NCBI GenBank assembly: GCA_014803985.1
Contig: JAAVAO010000013.1
Span: 83,245 to 118,619 of the forward strand
Source: Treponema sp.
GTDB taxonomy: Bacteria > Spirochaetota > Spirochaetia > Treponematales > Treponemataceae
Direction of reading: 5' to 3'
Length of the DNA stretch: 35,375 nucleotides
In this document: positions 1 through 6,488 of the stretch, in pieces
Layout: the number at the start of each line of letters is the position of its first letter
Position numbering within the stretch: position 1 is the first letter of the stretch
The notes under the pieces: generated by a model
What the model saw: the letters and a program-made list of their open reading frames with translations, nothing else
The model's database searches: none
Told to the model about the DNA's origin: nothing
Position numbers and translations under genes: made by a program

Positions 1-116
1 TTTCAAAACTCGCTTATCAACTGCGATTTCTGCTTGAAACTTCGCGCTGCGCGCTTGTTGCGAATGCACTTCGTTACGAAATCGCTTTTTCAGCAATTCA
101 AAAGTTGAAACTTTTT

Positions 117-202
117 TCATTGCTGAAAATTAAGGAAGGTTTAAAACAGGCAACTAAAATTGAGTTGCCTGTTTTAATGGCGAGTTTCTTCCGAAACTCG
201 CT
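117..202. repeat. Direct repeat copy 1 with two hairpins
   Basis: This 86-bp block matches 271-356 with one visible mismatch. It contains a perfect inverted repeat with arms TTAAAACAGGCAACT (141-155) and AGTTGCCTGTTTTAA (163-177) around a 7-nt loop. A second inverted repeat follows, CGAGTTTC/GAAACTCG (181-188 and 193-200), with loop TTCC. Confidence 0.9.
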
Positions 203-270
203 TATTTATTGTCATTTTTCACTTCGTTGCAAAATGACGTTTTCAGCAACTCCCGAATTTGACAATTCGC

Positions 271-356
271 TCATTGCTGAAAAATAAGGAAGGTTTAAAA
301 CAGGCAACTAAAATTGAGTTGCCTGTTTTAATGGCGAGTTTCTTCCGAAACTCGCT
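271..356. repeat. Direct repeat copy 2 with two hairpins
   Basis: This is the second copy, offset by 154 bp from 117-202. The same 15-bp-arm hairpin lies at 295-309/317-331, and the CGAGTTTC/GAAACTCG hairpin at 335-342/347-354. The near identity of the copies points to recent duplication or gene conversion. Confidence 0.9.
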
Positions 357-428
357 ATTTCTTTGCGGCTTCTGCAATCCGTTTCGCCTCGTATTACGAG
401 TTTGCTTTTATATAAACAATTGAAGAGA

Positions 429-458
429 ATGACACAAAATCGTCAAATAGTATATAAT
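429..458 (+). promoter_or_regulatory. Promoter of the ATP-grasp gene
   Basis: A -35 box ATGACA (429-434) is followed after 18 bp by a perfect -10 TATAAT (453-458). The predicted transcript start, near 464-466, falls inside or next to the SD-like AGGGAG (461-466). The leader before ATG 469 would then be only a few nucleotides. Confidence 0.6.
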
Positions 459-468
459 TAAGGGAGTT

Positions 469-2100
469 ATGAAAAAAGAAAGTGTGTTAATTTTAGGCGC
501 AGGTCTTATGCAAAAGCCCGCCATTCTTGCCGCAAAGAAAAATTCGTTGAAAACCTTTGTGGTTGACGCAAATCCCGCCGCTGAATCTATAAAATATGCT
601 GATACCTTTTCGCAAATTGACTTAAAGGACAGGGAAGGCATTTTTGAATATGCAAAACAATTGTCACAAACCGAAAATCTCGTTGGGATTTTTACGAGCG
701 GCACCGATTTTTCTGCGTCTGTTTCTTATGCGGCGGAAAAATTACATCTTCCGTGCCATAGTTTTGAATCTGCTTTAAATGCGAGCGACAAAGCTCGAAT
801 GCGAATGTGCTTTGAAAAAAACGGAGTTCCCTCTCCAGTGTTTCTTGTTCTTTCTGGAGAAATTTCTGAAAAAAACGCTGTATGCTGTGCTGAAAAAATA
901 GGGTTTCCCTGCGTTGTAAAGCCTGTAGACAATATGGGGGCGCGAGGCTGTCGCATTGTTCGCAATAAAGACGAAGTGTATAGTTCTGTGATGGAAGCCG
1001 CCGAAAATTCACGTTCAAAAACGGTAATACTTGAAGAATTTATGACAGGAGATGAATATTCAATAGATGCATTGATTTACAACGGCACAATGACAATCAC
1101 GGGGTTTGCAGACAGACATATTTATTATCCGCCGTATTTTATAGAAATGGGACACACTATGCCTGCCGTTCTTGATGAAAAAAAGCGGCTTGAGTTAATT
1201 GCGGCGTTTGCATTGGGGGTGAAGTCGCTGGGGCTTACGCAAGGCGCGGCAAAGGCGGATATAAAATACACAAAGGACGGTCCGAAAATTGGAGAAATTG
1301 CAGCACGTCTTTCAGGCGGCTATATGTCAGGATGGACATTTCCTTATGCCGCATCGTTTGATTTGACGGAAAATGCGCTTTTAATTGCTTCTGGAAAAAT
1401 GCCGCGCGCTCTTTTGAAAGAAAGAAAGCCCGTTTTGTATGCGCCGCATGCATATTCTGCACAGTATGAAAAGCCTTTTGAACTTTTTGAAATTCCATCT
1501 AAAAAAACAAGTGCCGAACGGGCGTGGATTTCAATTCCTGGAAAAATACAGTCAATTTCAGGGCTGAAAAAGGTTTCCGCCACTCCTTGCATAAAAAATG
1601 TTTTCCCGCGCCCCATATCCTGTGGCGATGAAGTGGACTTTCCGCATAATAATGTTGAAAAATGTGGAAATATCATTTCACTTTCTAAAAATTACCGCAA
1701 AGCGATCGATTTTGCAGTGCGCGCAAGAAAAAAAGTGTTTATCCGCCTAGAACCTTGCAATGCGCGCACGGATGCATTTTTGCATTCTTCAGAAGAAAAC
1801 AGTTTTCCACCAATGGCGTTCCCTGAATATCTTGCATTAAAAACGATTGGACTGTGCGGAATAATAAAGGAAAACACAAGTATATTAAAAAATCTGTGTG
1901 CAGGATTAAAAAATATTGTGGAGTCAGACTCAAAGGATTGGAACGGTCTTTCCATTTTGGAAACCGCCCGTCTTTTTGATAAAATATGTCGTCGTCATCC
2001 CGAATTGAATGCATTTGACTTTTGGAACGCTCTTCTTCGAGGGGGGATTCAAGGAGCAGTGTATTTTTCTGATTCAAAAACAGTTCCGAAATCTCTCTAA
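469..2100 (+). CDS. ATP-grasp domain protein (carboxylate-amine ligase type)
   Basis: This 543-aa cytoplasmic protein starts with a Rossmann-like pre-ATP-grasp region (VLILGAGLMQKPAI near residues 6-19). The ATP-grasp fold follows: FPCVVKPVDNMGARG near 145-160 carries the phosphate-binding Lys and Gly-rich loop, VILEEFMTGDEYSID near 186-200 the adenine/Mg region, and IGEIAARLSGGYMSG near 269-283 the metal-binding Glu and substrate loop. The pattern fits the biotin-carboxylase/carbamoyl-phosphate-synthase L-chain branch, which joins a carboxylate to an amine through an acyl-phosphate. The substrate cannot be read from the sequence. About 200 C-terminal residues after the ATP-grasp core match no family I recognise. 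It starts at ATG with AGGGAG very close upstream. A 45-bp gap separates it from the amidase gene, so the two may be co-transcribed. Confidence 0.8.
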   Translation: MKKESVLILGAGLMQKPAILAAKKNSLKTFVVDANPAAESIKYADTFSQIDLKDREGIFEYAKQLSQTENLVGIFTSGTDFSASVSYAAEKLHLPCHSFESALNASDKARMRMCFEKNGVPSPVFLVLSGEISEKNAVCCAEKIGFPCVVKPVDNMGARGCRIVRNKDEVYSSVMEAAENSRSKTVILEEFMTGDEYSIDALIYNGTMTITGFADRHIYYPPYFIEMGHTMPAVLDEKKRLELIAAFALGVKSLGLTQGAAKADIKYTKDGPKIGEIAARLSGGYMSGWTFPYAASFDLTENALLIASGKMPRALLKERKPVLYAPHAYSAQYEKPFELFEIPSKKTSAERAWISIPGKIQSISGLKKVSATPCIKNVFPRPISCGDEVDFPHNNVEKCGNIISLSKNYRKAIDFAVRARKKVFIRLEPCNARTDAFLHSSEENSFPPMAFPEYLALKTIGLCGIIKENTSILKNLCAGLKNIVESDSKDWNGLSILETARLFDKICRRHPELNAFDFWNALLRGGIQGAVYFSDSKTVPKSL

Positions 2101-2145
2101 AATACGGTTCACTTCCTTATTTTTCTCATTCTTCTTCCGATAAAA

Positions 2146-3192
2146 ATGTATATGAAAGTTAGAAAATTTGTTATTTATATTATGATTGTCCTCTATTCTG
2201 TTTTTTCAGCGGTTTCTCAATCTGAAGTCGAAAAACAATCCCTGCTTGAACAATCCCTTGCTTCTGGAATTACCGTTTATTGGGACAGCCTTTCGTTTAC
2301 GGGACTTCTTGAAAAAAATGGACACCAACTCACTTTCAGACCTGGAGACCCCCTTGTTTTGCTAGATAATTTTACCATTGCATATACGGACGCACCAACA
2401 ATTGAAAACGGAATTATAACAGTGAGCAAACAATTTATGGATTTTGCCGAAGAAAGTTTTAGTCAAAAAAAGGATGGAACAGGGTTTAAAATCGGCGCAA
2501 TATTGATAGATCCCGGACATGGCGGAAAAGATCCTGGCGCACAGGGAAATTTCAAAGTCAATGGGAAGAATATAAACGTTCAAGAAAAAAAAGTTGTTCT
2601 TTCTGTTGGGAAAAAACTGTATGATAAATTACGCTCATCATATCCCGATAAAAAAATAATTATGACGCGCTCCGATGACAAATTTTTGACTTTGGCAGAA
2701 AGGACAGACATTGCAAATGGCGTTAAGCTGTCGGAAAATGAAGCAGTTCTGTATGTTTCAATACATGCAAATGCGTCTTTGGACAGCAAGGCGAGCGGCT
2801 ATGAGGTTTGGTATCTTTCTCCAGGATATAGACGCACCGTTTTAAATAAAGACAGTGCAACAGAAGATAAAACGCTTTTTCCTATCCTCAATTCAATGAT
2901 GGAAGAGGAATTCACAACGGAAAGCATTCTTATGTCAAAATTTATAATGGACGGACTGCAAGCGCAAATCGGCAGCCAAACAAAGGCTCGAGGCATAAAG
3001 GCGGAGGAGTGGTTTGTTGTTCGCAATGCCAATATGCCAAGCGTTTTAATAGAAGTGGGCTTTGTTACAAATGAAAAGGAAGCGTTGAATTTGAATAGCG
3101 ATGACTACTTGCAAAAAACCGCTTTAGGAATATATAATGGAATCCAAGCGTTTGTCACTCATTTTGAACGCTCAAGGGGATTTATACAATAA
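2146..3192 (+). CDS. N-acetylmuramoyl-L-alanine amidase (Amidase_3)
   Basis: This 348-aa exported zinc amidase cleaves the bond between N-acetylmuramic acid and L-Ala in peptidoglycan. Residues 1-25 form a signal peptide or anchor (basic start, then a hydrophobic run through VIYIMIVLYSVFSAVS). The catalytic domain occupies roughly 120-340. Its motifs include IDPGHGGKDPGA (first zinc His), QEKKVVLSV (zinc Glu), VSIHANAS (second zinc His) and IEVGFVTNEKEA (catalytic Glu). A second ATG at 2152 is an equally possible start, and neither has a strong SD. Its stop overlaps the start of the next gene (TAATG), which indicates translational coupling. From memory, T. pallidum also has an amidase just upstream of flaA. 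Confidence 0.9.
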   Translation: MYMKVRKFVIYIMIVLYSVFSAVSQSEVEKQSLLEQSLASGITVYWDSLSFTGLLEKNGHQLTFRPGDPLVLLDNFTIAYTDAPTIENGIITVSKQFMDFAEESFSQKKDGTGFKIGAILIDPGHGGKDPGAQGNFKVNGKNINVQEKKVVLSVGKKLYDKLRSSYPDKKIIMTRSDDKFLTLAERTDIANGVKLSENEAVLYVSIHANASLDSKASGYEVWYLSPGYRRTVLNKDSATEDKTLFPILNSMMEEEFTTESILMSKFIMDGLQAQIGSQTKARGIKAEEWFVVRNANMPSVLIEVGFVTNEKEALNLNSDDYLQKTALGIYNGIQAFVTHFERSRGFIQ

Positions 3193-3656
3193 TGAAAGTA
3201 CAGTTTGCACGCCTAAAGCCATTTTTTATTCTTGCAGGAATTTTTAGCGTTTGTTTGAGTTTTTCAATCGTTATGTGGGCAATGCATTCTTTTGGTCTGC
3301 GCAGAACATTCGTCTATAAATCAACAGCATCGGATTCATTGTGCATAGAAACTCGCTATCTTTCATCGGATTCTGCTGAGGGAAAAATCCAAAATTACAT
3401 TGATGAGTTGATTCTTGGCTCGATTTCTGAACGATGTCAAAATATTTTTCCAAAGGGAACAACGCTCCTTTCCTGTTTTGAAAGGAATGGCGAACTGTAT
3501 GTGGATTTTTCCGATGACTTGATACGCAATGCCGATCCAAAATCAACAAATTTTTCTGAAGCGTTCGCGCTGTTTTGCAATAACATACAGCGAAATTTTC
3601 CCAAACTACAAAAAATTTACATTTTTATCAATGGCACAGAAGCTTATAAACAGTGA
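3192..3656 (+). CDS. GerMN-domain membrane-anchored protein
   Basis: This 154-aa protein has one N-terminal transmembrane segment (about residues 10-31) and a C-terminal GerMN-like domain. The marks are FPKGTTLLSCFERNGELYVDFSDD near 90-113, followed by a helix and a final strand KIYIFINGTEAY. GerMN domains were named from Bacillus spore germination protein GerM but also occur in non-sporulating bacteria, often beside cell-wall amidases. The one-base overlap with the amidase gene suggests the two act together on peptidoglycan in the periplasm. That functional link is inference. Confidence 0.75.
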   Translation: MKVQFARLKPFFILAGIFSVCLSFSIVMWAMHSFGLRRTFVYKSTASDSLCIETRYLSSDSAEGKIQNYIDELILGSISERCQNIFPKGTTLLSCFERNGELYVDFSDDLIRNADPKSTNFSEAFALFCNNIQRNFPKLQKIYIFINGTEAYKQ

Positions 3657-3714
3657 CGGCGACTATTAGCTGCTGTAAAGATTGCCACGGACTTTCAATT
3701 TTTGAGACGGACAA

Positions 3715-3790
3715 AACGCTATGTCAATTTTACAAACTCGCATATTCAGTGCCATTTTTTCACTTCGCACTTTCCGCCATACCAACACGA
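3715..3790. repeat. Degenerate relative of the 1-420 repeat
   Basis: The stretch aaactcgc-atattcagtgcc (3733-3753) followed by a T-run and cacttcgc resembles 195-230, where aaactcgcttatttattgtc is followed by a T-run and cacttcgtt. This suggests the same intergenic repeat family has several genomic copies. A 61-aa frame at 3653-3838 runs through it and overlaps the preceding gene's stop, so I do not treat it as a gene. Confidence 0.4.
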
Positions 3791-3834
3791 ATAGTGAATT
3801 TGTCGCATATTGTTGAAATTTCTTTTGTTTTACA

Positions 3835-3863
3835 TTGACAAAAAGTATCGATTAGGCGATAAT
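3835..3863 (+). promoter_or_regulatory. flaA promoter, near-consensus sigma-70 type
   Basis: A perfect -35 TTGACA (3835-3840), a 17-bp spacer and -10 GATAAT (3858-3863, five of six matches). The predicted start near 3870 gives a leader of about 40 nt with AAAGGAG (3896-3902) seven bases before the ATG. This strength suits an abundant structural protein and does not look like a sigma-28 promoter. Confidence 0.85.
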
Positions 3864-3909
3864 AAAATATATATACAAGGCTACATCTATTATTTAAAGG
3901 AGCTTCTAA

Positions 3910-5019
3910 ATGAAGAGGACTTTTTTATTCGTAGCAGCTTCTATGCTGCTTGCTAGTGTCAGTTTGTTTGCCGATAGGGCAACAGTTATTGATTTTACTT
4001 TGCTTGAGCCGGACTGCGTTTCTGATGAAGATGGAAATCCAACTCAAAACAGTCACACAGTGATGGATTTCTCAAAATCTGCTGGAACAACTTTTACGGA
4101 TGAGCAAAGGGAGATTATGAAAACATCTCTTGCTCTGCCAGAATGGGAGGTAACGCTCAATTCTTCTGCAAGAAACGTAAAAAGTCTTGGACTTTCTACT
4201 GTTGTTGCAGCACCTGTTAGTGAAAATTCAAAACAGGATTTTGCCGGCAAGAGCATTATGGGTGTGCGCGTTGTGTTCCCAGAATGGAATGCAAATGCTT
4301 GTGCATACATTCGCCCGCCATTTGACATTCCTGCCTATGAGCCTCTTGCATCTGCTGATGAAAACGGCGATCGACAAGAACCGTCAGATGAAGAAAAGGC
4401 AAGTGGAAAAACCCTTTTTGAAGATGGATATGGTGTTGTAAAGAATGTTGGAGTGATCAAGTCTATTGCAGTTACCACTCTTGGAATGAATTTCCCAGAG
4501 GCTCTTTATGTTCTTTTGAAGGACACAGATGGTGTTGAACGACGCTATTTTATGGGGTATCTTGAATTTGATGGCTGGAAAGAGTTGAGATGGGATAATC
4601 CGCAATATATCAGCGAAGTCCGAAACCGTGAAATTCGCATTTATCCAATTTATCCACGTGGTATGCCATTTGTTAAGTTCTCTGGTTTCCAAATTGTACG
4701 CGATGCAAACCATATTGGTGGCGATTACATTGGATATTTCAAAGATGTAAAGATTATTTTCGACAATGCTGTTTACACAACAGAACGCGATATTGCTGAT
4801 GAAGACCTTTGGGGCATCATTACAAAGCAAGAGAGTGAGCGACAGGCTGCCGAAATGGCTCGATTTGGCGATAAGCAAATAAATCGTTATCTTTTAAAGC
4901 AAAATCTTGCAACGGAAGACTCTTTTGATGATGAAGAAGAGGGAGAAGAAGCAAGCGAAAACGGCACAGCAACTCAAAATAGTTCTGCTGAAACAGGCGA
5001 TGAAGTTATTGAAGAGTAA
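3910..5019 (+). CDS. flaA: Flagellar filament outer layer (sheath) protein FlaA
   Basis: This 369-aa protein forms the sheath around the FlaB core of spirochaete periplasmic flagella. A signal peptide with likely cleavage after LFA (residue 21) precedes DRATVIDFTLLEPD. Family-typical stretches follow, including LNSSARN, VRVVFPEWNANACAYIRPPF and RREIRIYP-like and YIGYFKDVKIIFDNAVY segments. The C-terminal 40 residues are a Glu/Ser/Thr-rich tail, longer than I recall for T. pallidum FlaA. It has its own strong promoter and SD, and the next gene is shielded by a terminator at 5164-5200, so it is probably monocistronic. Confidence 0.93.
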   Translation: MKRTFLFVAASMLLASVSLFADRATVIDFTLLEPDCVSDEDGNPTQNSHTVMDFSKSAGTTFTDEQREIMKTSLALPEWEVTLNSSARNVKSLGLSTVVAAPVSENSKQDFAGKSIMGVRVVFPEWNANACAYIRPPFDIPAYEPLASADENGDRQEPSDEEKASGKTLFEDGYGVVKNVGVIKSIAVTTLGMNFPEALYVLLKDTDGVERRYFMGYLEFDGWKELRWDNPQYISEVRNREIRIYPIYPRGMPFVKFSGFQIVRDANHIGGDYIGYFKDVKIIFDNAVYTTERDIADEDLWGIITKQESERQAAEMARFGDKQINRYLLKQNLATEDSFDDEEEGEEASENGTATQNSSAETGDEVIEE

Positions 5020-5042
5020 TCTTCTTACATAAAAACAACTGT

Positions 5043-5116
5043 GTCATTGTGAGGATTGGAAATCTGTGGTAATGTGTTCCACAGAAATTTCCTCGCTCGT
5101 ATGGGTGCGCAATGAC
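5043..5116. repeat. REP-like nested palindrome (GTCATTG...CAATGAC type)
   Basis: Outer arms GTCATTG (5043-5049) and CAATGAC (5110-5116) enclose GGAAAT/ATTTCC (5058-5063, 5087-5092) and CTGTGG/CCACAG (5064-5069, 5079-5084). Elements with GTCATTGCGAGG-type ends and a CTGTGG core occur between genes in many unrelated bacteria. This copy is slightly degenerate. It sits between the flaA stop and the terminator at 5164. Confidence 0.7.
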
Positions 5117-5163
5117 AGGCAGTTTATATGTTTTTATCTTAATCAAAGATAAAAGTTGTATTG

Positions 5164-5200
5164 AAAAGCATCTTGTAAAAAAATTACAAGATGCTTTTTT
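5164..5200. terminator. Strong intrinsic terminator after flaA
   Basis: A perfect 15-bp stem (5164-5178 and 5184-5198, core AGCATCTTGTAA/TTACAAGATGCT) with loop AAAAA, A-rich before and T-rich after, so it could work in both directions. Its position shows that the long upstream reading frame into the relA-like gene (from 5112) is not the true start. Confidence 0.85.
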
Positions 5201-5213
5201 ATTAGGTGCTTTA

Positions 5214-6476
5214 ATGGAAGAGTGTATGAAAAATCAAAAGGCTAAAAATATTCCGTCAAAACTTAAAATTCAACAGATATTTACTAGTTATACAGAGTAT
5301 TTGCAAGAAATTCTTGTAAATATACACGATGTTCTTAAAAAAAATATATCCCTGTCTTCCCAACCAACCTATAAAACGCGTATAAAAAGTTTTTCCAGCT
5401 ATTATAAAAAAATTTTGCGTCAAAAACCTGAGGAGGCACTGAATTCAGAAAAACTTATTACGTTGACGGATATAATTGGCATTCGAATGATTTGCACATT
5501 TCTTGAAGATATTGCTGTTGCGCAAAGTCAAATCAGTGAAATTTTTGATGTAAAGGAAGTTGAAATTAAAGGCGCATCACAAAGTTTTAAGGAGTTTGGA
5601 TACGAGTCAATTCATGTGCTTGTGGCAATTCCAAAGGAATGTTTACCACGCTCTTTGCCGGAAAATATAATTATTCCTGATGACCTTGTGTGCGAAATAC
5701 AAATTCGCACTATTTTACAAGATGCGTGGGCAGAAGTTGAGCATGAATTGATTTATAAAACGGAATTTTCACCGTTTGATATGCCGTTGAGAAGAAAACT
5801 CGCTTCTATAAACGCATCTTTAAGTTTGGCAGATGTTATTTTTCAAGAAATTAGAGATTATCAAAAAAAATTACAGTCAGAACTAAACGAACGTCGCCAG
5901 TCATTTTATCATTTGGCAGATGGTCTTACAAATACAGAGAAAATGGATTTTGTTCCCAGTAAAATTGAACGGGTTAATCCCTATGTTCAGGGAACTATAG
6001 ACGATTTAATACTTCAAGCAATCCATGCACACAATAATGGTGATTTTAAATGTGCGATTGCCATTTACACACGAATCATTGATTCGTCTCCAAAGCCCAA
6101 TGATATTGTGCTTTCTGTCATTTATAAGCATAGGGGAATGGCATACTTTGCAGGCAATGACTATGAAAATGCACTAAAAGACTTTAAAGATTCTTTTCAT
6201 TTTGATGGCAACAATTTTCGCTCTGTTTACTACGAGGGAATTGTTCACTCAATTCAAAGCAATTATGAAAAGGCTATAGAGTGCTTTACAAAATCTCTTG
6301 ATATAAACGAATTTCAATCCCATACTTTTTATCGTCGTGCCGTTGCGTACTATGAAACAAATCAGTATGAAAATGCAATGAATGATGTGCTTTCCGCTCA
6401 ACGACTTGGGCTTATTGACGAGGGGTTGACATCATTGCATGACCGACTTGTTGAAAAATTTGATATGAAGTTGTAG
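5214..6476 (+). CDS. RelA/SpoT-type (p)ppGpp synthetase domain with TPR tail
   Basis: This protein is about 420 aa. Its N-terminal half (about 40-210) is a RelA/SpoT synthetase fold: TRIKSFSSYYKK near 54-65 (GTP/ATP-binding basic motif), LTDIIGIRMI near 84-93, FGYESIHVLV near 126-135 and CEIQIRTILQDAWAEVEHE near 160-178. These are the hallmark residues of pyrophosphokinases that make (p)ppGpp. There is no HD hydrolase domain and no TGS/ACT region. The C-terminal half (about 255-415) holds TPR repeats such as YKHRGMAYFAGNDYENALKDFKDSF. The open frame extends back to 5112 but crosses the palindrome and terminator, so ATG 5214 (AGGTG upstream) or 5226 (GGAAGAG upstream) is the likely start. Whether it makes alarmone or has been repurposed cannot be seen. 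Only 12 bp separate it from the helicase gene. Confidence 0.82.
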   Translation: MEECMKNQKAKNIPSKLKIQQIFTSYTEYLQEILVNIHDVLKKNISLSSQPTYKTRIKSFSSYYKKILRQKPEEALNSEKLITLTDIIGIRMICTFLEDIAVAQSQISEIFDVKEVEIKGASQSFKEFGYESIHVLVAIPKECLPRSLPENIIIPDDLVCEIQIRTILQDAWAEVEHELIYKTEFSPFDMPLRRKLASINASLSLADVIFQEIRDYQKKLQSELNERRQSFYHLADGLTNTEKMDFVPSKIERVNPYVQGTIDDLILQAIHAHNNGDFKCAIAIYTRIIDSSPKPNDIVLSVIYKHRGMAYFAGNDYENALKDFKDSFHFDGNNFRSVYYEGIVHSIQSNYEKAIECFTKSLDINEFQSHTFYRRAVAYYETNQYENAMNDVLSAQRLGLIDEGLTSLHDRLVEKFDMKL

Positions 6477-6488
6477 AATCGGGCAAAA

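Larger units (their letters stand above)
1..420. repeat. Array of imperfect ~154-bp hairpin-rich repeats, non-coding
   Basis: This stretch holds at least two full units and a partial third. Each unit has a stretch with cacttcgtt and ttttcagcaa blocks, an ATTGCTGAAAA box, a 15-bp-arm hairpin and a CGAGTTTC/GAAACTCG hairpin. The first unit starts before the window. After the second copy, at 357-410, the series restarts with a diverged piece ending in tacgagtttgc. I see no credible gene here. A short reading frame at 105-287 runs through the repeats and is probably accidental. Arrays like this resemble REP/BIME-type intergenic repeats; a role in termination or nucleoid binding is inference. Confidence 0.75.

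Noticed and set aside
105..287. 60-aa open frame
   Set aside because: It runs through the repeat array and its hairpins, has no SD and is repeat-derived.
1..420. Possible CRISPR array
   Set aside because: The repeats are about 86 bp in a 154-bp unit with internal hairpins and related, not unique, spacers; no cas genes are nearby.
3653..3838. 61-aa open frame
   Set aside because: It overlaps the GerMN gene's stop, lacks an SD and crosses a repeat-like stretch just before the flaA promoter.
5112..5213. Longer N-terminus of the RelA-like protein
   Set aside because: This part covers the right arm of a REP-like palindrome and a full intrinsic terminator, so it is unlikely to be translated.
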